From: Streptomyces phaeoluteigriseus
GTDB lineage: Bacteria > Actinomycetota > Actinomycetes > Streptomycetales > Streptomycetaceae
Reading direction: 5' to 3'
Assembly: GCF_001896135.2 (NCBI RefSeq)
Contig: NZ_MPOH02000017.1
Coordinates: forward strand, 83,264-136,491
Length of the DNA stretch: 53,228 bases
The notes under the pieces were generated by a model. The model was not told where the DNA came from, ran no database searches, and worked only from the letters and a program-made list of their open reading frames with translations. The stretch's first letter is position 1. Every line of letters starts with the position of its first letter. Made by a program: the position numbers and the translations under genes. Shown piece after piece: positions 44,916-53,228 of this stretch.

Positions 44916-44990
44916 GCTCCGACACCCGGCCGCTCCGCCACCCGGCGCTCCGACACCCGGCGCTCCGGCACCCGGCCGCTCAGACACCCC
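44916..44990. repeat. Degenerate 15-16-bp repeats (CGCTCCGACACCCGG type)
   Basis: About five units containing CGCTCCGACACCCGG or CGCTCCGCCACCCGG variants. Confidence 0.75.
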
Positions 44991-45068
44991 TATCCCGAGC
45001 CCCGGCAGCCGCCCCGCACGACCCCGGCGGGCGCCTTCCGCTCCGCCCCAACTCCTCGCGCACACGCC

Positions 45069-45101
45069 GAAGGCCCCCAACCTGACCGGTTGGGGGCCTT
45101 C
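45069..45101 (-). terminator. Terminator downstream of tRNA-Ile
   Basis: Perfect 14-bp arms GAAGGCCCCCAACC / GGTTGGGGGCCTTC with a 5-base loop, 4 bases after the tRNA end on the minus strand. Confidence 0.88.
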
Positions 45102-45105
45102 GTAC

Positions 45106-45182
45106 TGGTGGGGCTAACAGGATTTGAACCTGTGGCCTCATCCTTATCAGGGATGCGCTCTAACCAACTGAGCTATAGCCCC
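45106..45182 (-). tRNA. tRNA-Ile (anticodon GAT)
   Basis: Minus strand starts GGGGCTATAGCTCAGTTGGT; anticodon loop CTGATAA contains GAT; T-arm ACAGGTTCAAATCCTGT; acceptor GGGGCTA/TAGCCCC, discriminator A, and the CCA end is encoded in the DNA. Confidence 0.97.
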
Positions 45183-45305
45183 GCCGCGCTCTGCGGTGTA
45201 TGTCCCGCGCGCTGACTCCTGAAGATTAGCGCACGACGCGGGCAGTCCCAAAATCGGTTGTCGCCGGAGGTTCGGCGGAGGTTTGGAACGACGTCGGCGG
45301 CCAAG

Positions 45306-46165
45306 TCACTCGTCTTCGGCGAGGGTCAGTTCGACGCCGCCCACGAAGCCCGCGGAGAGGTTGTAGATGAACGCGCCGAGCGTCGCCAGGGCCGTCGCGA
45401 GGACGACGTCGATGACCGCGATGATCGACGTGAACAGCAGGACGTTGGGCAGCGAGAGGAAGGACTGGAGGTCGAAGCCGTTCGACTCGTTGGAGCCGGT
45501 CGCCTCCGAGATCGTGCCGCCGACCGTCGAGAAGACGCCCATCGCGTCCATGACCATCCACAGGACGGCCGACGCGATGATCGTGCAGATGCCCAGCGCG
45601 ATGGAGAGCAGGAAGCTGACCTTCATCACCGACCACGGGTCGGCCTTCGCCACCCGCAGCCGCGCCTTGCGCACCCGGGGCGTGGTCCGGGCGCCGGTGC
45701 GCGGTCGGCGGACCGCGCCGGCCGGGGCGGGGGTCGAGTAGGCCTGCGGCGGGTGGTACGGCCCGGTGGGCTGCTGTCCCTGGCGCTCGCCGGGCAGCGG
45801 GGAGGCCTGCTGGGCCTCGGAACCGGCCTTGCCCGCTCCAGCCGCGTACTGCTGGGTCTGCGGGCCTCGGGTGTCCGTCACAGTTCCCCCCTGGGATCCA
45901 TGCGTGTCGGGCGAGTGCGAGTCTTTCGCGGGTGACTTGATCGCCTGGAGGTTGGTCGTGTGCGGATCCGTCGCGCGCGCGTCGGCCGTTCGGGCGTCGG
46001 TTCCCCGCCCGTCGGTGGGCCGTGCGTCGGTCGTACGCGCGTCCTTGTTCACCGCGGCGAGCCACGGCCGCCGTCCGTTTCCGTACCGGTAGAGGTACCG
46101 GTCGAAGGGTCGGCAGAGGTGCCGGCCGATGTTCCGACCGAACCGGCGCCCGTGGCTCCGCTCAC
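45306..46165 (-). CDS. DUF3566 membrane protein (frameshifted)
   Basis: Conserved actinobacterial protein next to gyrA; related proteins have a disordered N-terminus and two membrane helices. The C-terminal part (about 45306-46040) is clear: RLRVAKADPWSVMKVSFLLS, SIALGICTIIASAVLWMVMD and VLATALATLGAFIYNLSAGF. The natural start is the GTG at 46165 after GAGGAG, giving VSGATGAGSVGTSAGTSADP. That frame stops at GRGSPR, and the rest continues one frame over (VNKDARTTDARPTDGRG). One missing G near 46050 explains it. An ATG at 46175 in the downstream frame would encode unrelated Arg-rich sequence. Confidence 0.85.
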
Positions 46166-46183
46166 GATGACTCACTCCTCGTG

Positions 46184-48777
46184 CTACTCGGTCGAGGGCG
46201 CCTCACCCTCGTCCGTGCCGCTGGTCGCGGCGTCCTCGGCGGTCTCGTCCACGGCGACGTCGCGTCGATCTCCTCCGCCTCACGCCCCGCCTCGGCGTTA
46301 CGTGCGATGCCGACGACGGCATCGCGCTTGCCCAGGTTGATCAGTTGGACGCCCATGGTGTCACGGCCCGTCTCCCTGACCTCGTTGACTCGCGTGCGAA
46401 TCACACCGCCGGACAGTGAGATGGCGAGGATCTCGTCCGTCTCCTCGACGATCAGCGCGCCGACGAGGGAGCCGCGGTCCTCCACGATCTTGGCAGCCTT
46501 GATGCCGAGGCCGCCGCGACCCTGGACGCGGTACTCGTCGACGTTGGTCCGCTTCGCGTACCCACCGTCTGTGGCAGTGAACACGAACGTACCGGGTCGA
46601 ACAACATTCATCGAGAGCAGCTCGTCGCTCGCACGGAAACTCATGCCCTTGACGCCCGAGGTGGCACGGCCCATCGGGCGCAGAGTGTCGTCCGACGCGG
46701 TGAACCTGATCGATTGGGCCTTCTTGCTGATCAGCAGCAGATCATCGTCGGCCGAAACGAGTTCGGCTCCGATCAGTTCGTCGTCGGATCCGTCCTCGCG
46801 CTCCCGCAGATTGATCGCGATGACACCACCGGAACGCGGCGAATCGTAATCCTTCAGAGGCGTCTTCTTGACCAGACCGCCCTTGGTGGCCAGGACCAGG
46901 TACGGCACCGCGTCGTAGTCGCGGATCGCGAGGATCTCGGCGATCGCCTCGTCCGGCTGGAAGGCCAGCAGGTTCGCCACGTGCTGTCCGCGCGCGTCGC
47001 GCCCGGCGTCGGGCAGCTCGTACGCCTTCGCCCGGTAGACACGGCCCTTGTTGGTGAAGAACAGCAGCCAGTGGTGCGTGGTGGAGACGAAGAAGTGGTC
47101 GACGATGTCGTCTTCCTTGAGCTTCGCGCCCCGTACGCCCTTGCCGCCACGCTTCTGCGCCCGGTAGTCGTCGGCCTTGGTCCGCTTGATGTAGCCACCG
47201 CGCGTGACGGTGACGACGATGTCCTCCTCGGCGATGAGGTCCTCGATGGACATGTCACCGTCGTAGGGGATCAGCTGGGTCTTGCGGTCGTCGCCGTACT
47301 TCTCGACGATCGCGGCCAGCTCGGCGCTGACGATGCCGCGCTGGCGGACCGGCGAGGCGAGGATCGCGTTGTACTCGGTGATCTTCGCCTGGAGCTCGTC
47401 GTGCTCCTGGACGATCTTCTGACGCTCCAGGGCGGCCAGCCGGCGCAGCTGCATCTCGAGGATGGCGTTCGCCTGGATCTCGTCGATCTCCAGCAGCTCC
47501 ATCAGGCCCGTGCGCGCGATGTCGACGGTGTCGCTGCGCCGGATCAGCGCGATGACGTCGTCGATGGCGTCCAGGGCCTTCAGCAGGCCGCGCAGGATGT
47601 GCGCCCGCTCCTCGGCCTTGCGCAGCCGGAACTTCGTACGGCGGACGATGACCTCGATCTGGTGCGTCACCCAGTGGCGGATGAACGCGTCCAGGGACAG
47701 CGTGCGCGGCACGCCGTCGACCAGCGCCAGCATGTTGGCGCCGAAGTTCGTCTGGAGGTCGGTGTGCTTGTACAGGTTGTTCAGGACGACCTTGGCGACC
47801 GCGTCCCGCTTGAGGACGATCACCAGACGCTGGCCGGTGCGCGACGAGGTCTCGTCACGGACGTCCGCGATGCCGCCGATCTTGCCGTCCTTCACGAGGT
47901 CGGCGATCTTCTGCGCGAGGTTGTCCGGGTTGACCTGGTAGGGCAGCTCCGTGACCACCAGGCACTGGCGGTTCTGGATCTCCTCGACCTCGACGACCGC
48001 GCGCATGGTGATGGAGCCACGGCCTGTGCGGTACGCCTCCTCGATGCCCTTGCGGCCGACGACGAGGGCGCCGGTCGGGAAGTCGGGGCCCTTGATGCGC
48101 TCGATCAGCGCGTCCAGGAGCTCCTCGTGCGAGGCCTCCGGGTTCTCCAGGTACCACTGGGCACCGGACGCGACCTCGCGCAGGTTGTGCGCGGGGATGT
48201 TGGTCGCCATACCGACCGCGATACCGGCCGAACCGTTGATCAGCAGGTTCGGGAAGCGGGCCGGCAGGACGGTCGGCTCCTGGGAGCGGCCGTCGTAGTT
48301 GTCCGTGAAGTCGACGGTCTCCTCGTCGATGTCGCGGACCATCTCCATCGACAGCGGCGCCATCTTGCACTCGGTGTACCGCATGGCCGCCGCCGGGTCG
48401 TTGCCCGGCGAGCCGAAGTTGCCGTTGGAGTCCACGAGCGGCATCCGCATCGACCACGACTGCGCGAGGCGGACCAGCGCGTCGTAGATCGAGGAGTCGC
48501 CGTGCGGGTGGTAGTTGCCCATGACGTCGCCGACGACGCGGGCGCACTTGTAGAAGCCGCGCTCCGGCCGGTAGCCGCCGTCGTACATGGCGTACAGGAC
48601 GCGGCGGTGGACGGGCTTGAGGCCGTCACGGACGTCCGGCAGCGCACGCGAGACGATGACGGACATCGCGTAGTCGAGGTACGAGCGCTGCATCTCCGTC
48701 TCGAGCCCGACGGGCTCGATGCGCATGGCGATTTCGCCGCCCTCTTCAGGGCTGACGGGAGTGTTCTCGTCGGTCAT
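46184..48777 (-). CDS. gyrA: DNA gyrase subunit A (C-terminal frameshift)
   Basis: Breakage-reunion subunit of DNA gyrase. Motifs: quinolone-region HGDSSIYDALVRLAQSWSMR, catalytic Tyr in AAMRYTECKMA, FPNLLINGSAGIAVGMATNI, and the GyrA-box variant QKRGGKG that wraps DNA. The frame as given runs to 46162 with an odd tail (TSPWTRPPRTPRPAARTRVR), whereas the neighbouring frame gives the expected acidic tail DVAVDETAEDAATSGTDEGE ending at the TAG at 46184-46186. One missing G near 46262 reconciles them. The body of the enzyme is intact. ATG at 48777, 42 bases after gyrB stops; co-transcribed with gyrB and the DUF3566 gene. Confidence 0.95.
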
Positions 48778-48819
48778 TGCTGGTGTTGATCCTTCCTGGT
48801 CCGGTCAGCTGAGACCGAC

Positions 48820-50880
48820 TCAGATGTCGAGGAAGCGGACGTCCTTGGCGTTGCGCTGGATGAAGGCACGGCGCGCCTCGACGTCCTCGCCCATGAGGAC
48901 CGAGAACAGGTCGTCGGCCTGTGCGGCGTCGTCCAGGGTGACCTGGCCGAGGACGCGGTGCTCCTGGTCCATCGTGGTGATGCGCAGTTCCTCGGCGTTC
49001 ATCTCGCCGAGGCCCTTGAAGCGCTGGATCGAGTCCTCGCGGACCCGCTTGCCGCGCTGGCGGCCCATCTCGAGCAGCGCGTCGCGCTCGCGGTCGGAGT
49101 ACGCGTACTCGATGTCGTCCCGGCCCCACTTGATCTTGTAGAGCGGGGGACGGGAGAGGTACACGTGCCCGGCCTCGACCAGCGGCCGCATGAAGCGGAA
49201 CAGGAAGGTCAGCAGCAGGGTGCTGATGTGCTGGCCGTCGACGTCGGCGTCCGCCATCAGGATGATCTTGTGATAGCGGAGCTTCTCGATGTCGAAGTCC
49301 TCGTGCACGCCCGTACCGAAGGCGGAGATCAGGGCCTGGATCTCCTGGTTCTGCAGGATCTTGTCGATCCTGGCCTTCTCGACGTTGAGGATCTTGCCGC
49401 GGATCGGGAGGATCGCCTGGTACTGCGGGTTTCGGCCGGACTTGGCCGAGCCGCCGGCGGAGTCACCCTCGACGATGAAGATCTCGCACTTGGTGGGGTC
49501 GTTCGACTGGCAGTCGGAGAGCTTCCCCGGCAGGGACGCCGACTCCAGCAGACCCTTGCGGCGCGTGAGGTCGCGGGCCTTGCGGGCCGCCACGCGCGCG
49601 GTGGCCGCCTGGATGCCCTTGCGGACGATGTCCGCCGCCTCGACCGGGTTGCGGTCCAGCCAGTCGTTGAGGTGCTCGTAGACCGCCTTCTGGACGAAGG
49701 TCTTGGCCTCGGTGTTGCCCAGCTTGGTCTTGGTCTGACCTTCGAACTGGGGTTCGCTCAGCTTCACCGAGATGATCGCGGTCAGACCCTCGCGGATGTC
49801 GTCACCCGTGAGGTTGTCGTCCTTCTCGCGCAGCAGCCGCTTGTCACGCGCGTACTTGTTGACCAGGTTGGTCAGCGCCGCGCGGAAACCCTCTTCGTGC
49901 GTACCGCCCTCATGCGTGTGGATGATGTTGGCGAACGAGTAGACGCCCTCGCTGTAACCGCTGTTCCACTGCATCGCGACCTCGAGGGACAGGCTCTTGT
50001 CCTTGTCCTCCGCCTCGAGGTCGATCACCGTCGGGTGCACCGCTTCGCCCTTGCGGGAGTTGAGGTACTTCACGAAGTCGACGATGCCGCCGTCGTAGCG
50101 GTACGTGACGGTCTTGACCTCGTCCCTGTCGTCCGCGCCCGCCTCGTCCGCACCGGCGGTGGCCTTCGCCGACTCGCGCTCGTCGGTGAGTTTGATCGTC
50201 AGACCCTTGTTGAGGAACGCCATCTCCTGGAAGCGCCGCGACAGCGTCTCGAAGGAGTACTCAAGGGTCTCGAAGATGTCGCCGTCGGCCCAGAAGGTGA
50301 CCGACGTGCCGGTCTCCTCGATCGCCTCGTGCTTGGAGAGCGGCGCCGTGGGGACGCCCATCTTGTACTCCTGGGTCCACCGGTGGCCCTCGGTCCTGAC
50401 CTCGACGGAGACCTTGCTCGACAGGGCGTTCACGACGGAGACGCCCACGCCGTGCAGACCGCCGGAGACCGCGTAGCCGCCGCCGCCGAACTTGCCGCCC
50501 GCGTGCAGCACGGTCAGGACGACCTCCAGGGCCGGCTTGCCCTCCGAGGGAACGATGCCGACCGGGATGCCACGGCCGTTGTCGATCACTCGGACGCCGC
50601 CGTCGGCCAGGATCGTCACGTCGATCGTGTCCGCGTGGCCGGCCAGCGCCTCGTCGACGGAGTTGTCGACGACCTCGTACACGAGGTGGTGCAGGCCGCG
50701 CTCGCCGGTAGAACCGATGTACATACCGGGTCGCTTGCGGACCGCGTCCAGGCCCTCGAGGACGGTGATGGCACTGGCGTCGTAGGAGGCCGTGACCTCA
50801 CTGCTGGAGGTCGCGGCCTCGCGGACGACGCCGGCGTCGGTGGACGGGATGTTCTCGTTGGGGTTGCCGGAATCGGCCAC
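48820..50880 (-). CDS. gyrB: DNA gyrase subunit B
   Basis: ATPase subunit of gyrase. The 686-residue protein has a GHKL ATPase domain (YEVVDNSVDEALAGH, IDNGRGIPVG, GGLHGVGVSVVNALS) and a TOPRIM domain (EIFIVEGDSAGGSAKSGRNP, ILMADADVDGQHI) and ends with QRFKGLGEMNAEELR. An Ala/Asp/Glu-rich insert (ATAGADEAGADDRDE) is present near residue 250. The GTG at 50880 gives VADSGNPNENIPSTDAGV after AAAGGG. Intact over its whole length. Confidence 0.98.
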   Translation of the reverse strand: MADSGNPNENIPSTDAGVVREAATSSSEVTASYDASAITVLEGLDAVRKRPGMYIGSTGERGLHHLVYEVVDNSVDEALAGHADTIDVTILADGGVRVIDNGRGIPVGIVPSEGKPALEVVLTVLHAGGKFGGGGYAVSGGLHGVGVSVVNALSSKVSVEVRTEGHRWTQEYKMGVPTAPLSKHEAIEETGTSVTFWADGDIFETLEYSFETLSRRFQEMAFLNKGLTIKLTDERESAKATAGADEAGADDRDEVKTVTYRYDGGIVDFVKYLNSRKGEAVHPTVIDLEAEDKDKSLSLEVAMQWNSGYSEGVYSFANIIHTHEGGTHEEGFRAALTNLVNKYARDKRLLREKDDNLTGDDIREGLTAIISVKLSEPQFEGQTKTKLGNTEAKTFVQKAVYEHLNDWLDRNPVEAADIVRKGIQAATARVAARKARDLTRRKGLLESASLPGKLSDCQSNDPTKCEIFIVEGDSAGGSAKSGRNPQYQAILPIRGKILNVEKARIDKILQNQEIQALISAFGTGVHEDFDIEKLRYHKIILMADADVDGQHISTLLLTFLFRFMRPLVEAGHVYLSRPPLYKIKWGRDDIEYAYSDRERDALLEMGRQRGKRVREDSIQRFKGLGEMNAEELRITTMDQEHRVLGQVTLDDAAQADDLFSVLMGEDVEARRAFIQRNAKDVRFLDI

Positions 50881-51370
50881 GAAGCGCCCTTTCTGGCACA
50901 GCACGAGCCGGGCTCGTCGGCGGGTTGCCGGAGCGGCTGCGGCATGTTGCGTTGGTAAGCCTTGATCAGCGTTGCTCAGCGTTTCCCGGGCGGTCCCCAC
51001 GTTTGGGGCGGGATTACCTTCCAGTCTACCGGTAGCGCCGACAGTGATGGGGGTTTGCCGGTACCTGAGTCCGCATGTGCCGCCCTCAACCGGTCTCCAC
51101 CGGGTCCCCATATGTGGAGCGGGCCTCCAAGAGGCTCACGGAGGCACTCAGCGCTTCCGGGTGTCAACCCTTGGCTACCGGCGAGTCAACTCCGTATTCG
51201 CCACCCCTTCCGGACCCGCGAGGACCCTTCCGAACGGGCTCCGAACACGCTCCGAGCGGGCTCCGGACGCGCGCGGGCGGCACTGGCCCACGGGGGGCCC
51301 GCACGGCCATCACAGCAGGACGGCCGGGACGGTACGACGGCACCGTCCCGGCCGGATTACGTGACACATG
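50881..51370. other. 490-bp gyrB upstream region
   Basis: Presumably carries the gyrB promoter, expected to respond to supercoiling. I see TTGACA (51162-51167, minus) and TTGACT (51184-51189, minus) but no convincing -10 at proper spacing. A terminator for the recF-DUF721 unit lies at 51321-51354. No gene is supported. Confidence 0.6.
51321..51354 (-). terminator. Terminator after the DUF721 gene
   Basis: Perfect 13-bp arms CGGCCGGGACGGT / ACCGTCCCGGCCG with an 8-base loop, starting 17 bases beyond the DUF721 stop on the minus strand. Confidence 0.8.
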
Positions 51371-51937
51371 TCACCCGTAGGTGTCGCCGGGGCCCTTGCT
51401 GCCCGGGGCCCGCAGAGGGCCGTAGCGACGGACCGGGCCCGCCGGGCCCTGCACCTTGATGTGCTGCACCCTGCCGTGGCCGAGGTCCTCGTTGAGGCGG
51501 GCGACCAGCGTCGGGGCGAGCAGCCGCAGGTTCGTCGCCCAGGCCGTGGAGTCGCAGCGCACGAAGAGCACCCGCTCGTCCTCGTCGTACCGCTCCGGTT
51601 CGCAGTGCTTGGCGATGTCCTCGCCGACGATCTGCGGCCAGCGCCCCATCACCCCGCCCACCGCGGCCGGCGCCTCCCAGCCGCGCTCGGTGAGGAGCCG
51701 GTTGATGGCCGAGCCGAGCGCCATGGGGTCGCGGCCGTCCGCCCGCGCGCCGGAGCGCAGGCCGCCCCCCCGCCGCGCCTGCTTCTTCTGCTGCGCCGCG
51801 TCCCCTCGCGCGCGTGCCTGCTCGCGCGCCGCCCTCAGCGCCACGCGCGCGAGGTCGACACCGGAGGGCTCGGGCGTCTTCTTCGACTCCGGCGTCATCT
51901 TCGGATCGGGCACGTTCTTCGGTTCCTGCGCCGTCAT
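51371..51937 (-). CDS. DUF721 (DciA-like) family protein
   Basis: A 188-residue protein. The N-terminal half is charged and probably disordered (MTAQEPKNVPDPKMTPESKK, AQQKKQARRGGG). The C-terminal DUF721 domain reads SAINRLLTERGWEAPAAVGG, VMGRWPQIVGEDIAKHCEPE, VLFVRCDSTAWATNLRLLAP. DUF721/DciA proteins act in replicative helicase loading in many bacteria that lack DnaC. Location beside recF and near oriC fits. The ATG overlaps the corrected recF stop (ATGA). Confidence 0.93.
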   Translation of the reverse strand: MTAQEPKNVPDPKMTPESKKTPEPSGVDLARVALRAAREQARARGDAAQQKKQARRGGGLRSGARADGRDPMALGSAINRLLTERGWEAPAAVGGVMGRWPQIVGEDIAKHCEPERYDEDERVLFVRCDSTAWATNLRLLAPTLVARLNEDLGHGRVQHIKVQGPAGPVRRYGPLRAPGSKGPGDTYG

Positions 51938-53054
51938 GCGCGCTCCACCGCCCCCTCCGCCACGGCATACCGGGCGCCGCGAGCACGTGCGGTACGTCGT
52001 CGTCGACGGCGGCCGTGACCAGCACCTGCTCACCGGGCGCGACCAGCTCAGCCAGCCGCTCTCGCCGCCGGGTGTCCAGCTCGGCGAAGACGTCGTCGAG
52101 GACCAGGACCGGCTCATTGCCCTCGGCCCGCAGCAGGTCGTAGGAGGCCAGCCGCAGGGCGAGCGCGTAGGACCAGGACTCGCCGTGGGAGGCGTATCCC
52201 TTGGCGGGCAGTTGACCGAGTTTGAGCAGCACGTCGTCGCGGTGCGGACCCGCGAGGGTGACGCCCCGCTCGATCTCCTGCTTGCGGACATCGGCGAGCG
52301 CGCCCATCAGCTGCTCGTAGAGGTGCTCGCGCGTGTGCGCCTCGCCCGGCGCCGACGCCTTGTACTCCAGCGCGACCGGGCCGCCGCCGGGGGCGAGCTG
52401 TTCGTACGCCTTGTCGGCGAGCGGCTGGATCGCGGCGATCAGGTCGAGACGCTGGGCGAGCAGCTCGGCGCCCACGCGCGCGAGGTGCTGGTCCCACACG
52501 TCGAGCGTGGACAGGTCCATGGTCCGGCCACCGTGCCGGCGGGCCAGCGCGGCGGACTTCAGCAGGGTGTTGCGCTGCCTGAGGACGCGCTCGTAGTCGG
52601 AGCGCACGCCCGCCATCCGCGGGGAGCGCGCGGTGATCAGCTCGTCGAGGAACCGGCGCCGCTCCCCGGGATCGCCCTTCACCAGAGCGAGGTCCTCGGG
52701 CGCGAACAGCACGGTCCGTACGATCCCCAGCACGTCACGCGGCTTGACCTGGGAGGACCGGTTGATGCGGGCGCGGTTGGCCTTGCCGGGGTTCAGCTCC
52801 AGCTCGATCAGCTGCTGCCGCTCGCCCTGCCGGACCTGCGCCCGGATGACGGCACGGGCGGCGCCCATGCGGACCAGGGGGGCGTCGGAGGCGACCCGGT
52901 GACTGCCGAGGGTGGCGAGATAGCCGACGGCCTCGACGAGGTTCGTCTTGCCCTGCCCGTTGGGACCGACGAACGCGGTGACGCCCGGGTCGAGCGGGAC
53001 TTCGACCCGGGCGTACGAGCGGAAGTCGGCCAGCGACAGATGCGTGACGTGCAT
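51934..53054 (-). CDS. recF: RecF recombination/repair protein (C-terminal frameshift)
   Basis: SMC-like ATPase loading RecA at gaps. Motifs: THLSLADFRSYARVEVPLDP, Walker A GPNGQGKTNLVEAVGYLATL, signature LAGPHRDDVLL and Walker B PVLVLDDVFAELDTRRRERL with the D-loop. The frame then runs PHVLAAPGMPWRRGRWSA into unrelated sequence, whereas the expected end is VLAGARYAVAEGAVERA, stopping at the ATGA shared with the DUF721 gene. One missing G near 51978 reconciles it. ATG at 53054. About 373 residues after correction, normal for the family. Confidence 0.94.
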
Positions 53055-53135
53055 GGTCGTTTCGCCGACCTCCCCCGGCGTGGTGGACCGCCGAAAAAAC
53101 GATCCCGTGATGGGCCGCCGAAACGGTCCGGTGGA

Positions 53136-53228
53136 CTACTTCTTCTCGACCGCGTGGCCGCCGAACTGGTTGCGCAGCGCCGCGATCATCTTCATCTGGG
53201 GCGAGTCCTCCTGGCGGGAGGCGAACCG
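53136..53228 (-). CDS. gnd: 6-phosphogluconate dehydrogenase, C-terminal end (partial)
   Basis: Only the last 30 codons are inside the window: RFASRQEDSPQMKMIAALRN then QFGGHAVEKK and a stop at 53136. RQE, MKMIAALRNQFGGHAV is characteristic of the C-terminus of the short, YqeC/GndA-type decarboxylating enzyme. It is upstream of recF, as in other Streptomyces near dnaN. NAD(P)-dependent pentose-phosphate enzyme. Confidence 0.85.
   Translation of the reverse strand, partial: RFASRQEDSPQMKMIAALRNQFGGHAVEKK

Larger units (their letters stand above)
44641..45068. other. 428-bp repeat-rich gap upstream of the tRNA-Ile terminator
   Basis: Contains two tandem repeat tracts (44810-44863 and 44916-44990). 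Open frames are Pro/Arg/Ser-rich products of the repeats; no gene is supported. Confidence 0.6.

Noticed and set aside
45226..46065. Alternative minus-strand frame across the DUF3566 gene
   Set aside because: Arg/Pro/Gly-rich shadow; the membrane-helix frame is the conserved one.
46714..48789. 691-codon plus-strand frame opposite gyrA
   Set aside because: Shadow of gyrA; Asp/Val/Arg-rich with no recognisable domain.
48958..50958. 666-codon plus-strand frame opposite gyrB
   Set aside because: Shadow of gyrB.

Overview
The window is chromosomal DNA of a Streptomyces (or very close relative). GC content is very high with strong third-position G/C bias, starts are often GTG, genes commonly overlap at ATGA/GTGA, and the order gnd-recF-DUF721-gyrB-gyrA-DUF3566-tRNA-Ile at the right end is the standard Streptomyces layout beside oriC. 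By that family order (from memory, not seen here) dnaN, oriC and dnaA should lie just beyond base 53228. No mobile element, CRISPR array or phage gene was seen; this is core chromosome.

Left part (1-19 kb), catabolism. After a molybdenum-cofactor pair (moeA, mobA-like) come the branched-chain 2-oxoacid dehydrogenase genes (E1alpha-E1beta-E2, minus strand) with a divergent Lrp/AsnC regulator. Then come a TetR regulator and 3-hydroxyacyl-CoA dehydrogenase (minus), divergent paaN, an rRNA methylase-HTTM-DUF5819 operon, the phenylacetyl-CoA epoxidase operon paaABCDE, and an acyl-CoA dehydrogenase. The same TetR-type palindrome, ACCGA-N4-TCGGT, sits in front of bkd, paaH/paaN and paaA, which suggests one regulon.

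Middle (19-36.5 kb). Rhodanese, a J-domain protein, a DUF2252 operon and tRNA-Leu precede the growth/division cluster fhaA-fhaB-pstP-ftsW/rodA-pbpA-pknB. Next, on the opposite strand, are three class E sortases interleaved with a PabA/TrpG-type amidotransferase, a mini membrane protein and a DUF881 protein; crgA follows on the plus strand. FHA proteins, phosphatase, kinase, SEDS protein and PBP form the usual actinobacterial system that couples Ser/Thr phosphorylation to wall synthesis.

Right part (36.5-53.2 kb). A DnaA-box cluster, rhomboid protease, cyclophilin, DUF5324 protein, tRNA-Ala, an HTH protein with a palindrome at its promoter, a second membrane-anchored Ser/Thr kinase, a secreted/anchored protein, the DLW-39 mini-protein, a small secreted protein, tRNA-Ile, then DUF3566-gyrA-gyrB and DUF721-recF-gnd.

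Eight genes (moeA, E1beta, bkdR, paaA, fhaA, gyrA, the DUF3566 gene, recF) are each interrupted by a frame change explained by exactly one missing base, usually in a G/C run. Because gyrA and recF are among them and all eight have the same sign, I read these as assembly/sequencing deletions rather than true pseudogenes. Corrected gene extents are given.
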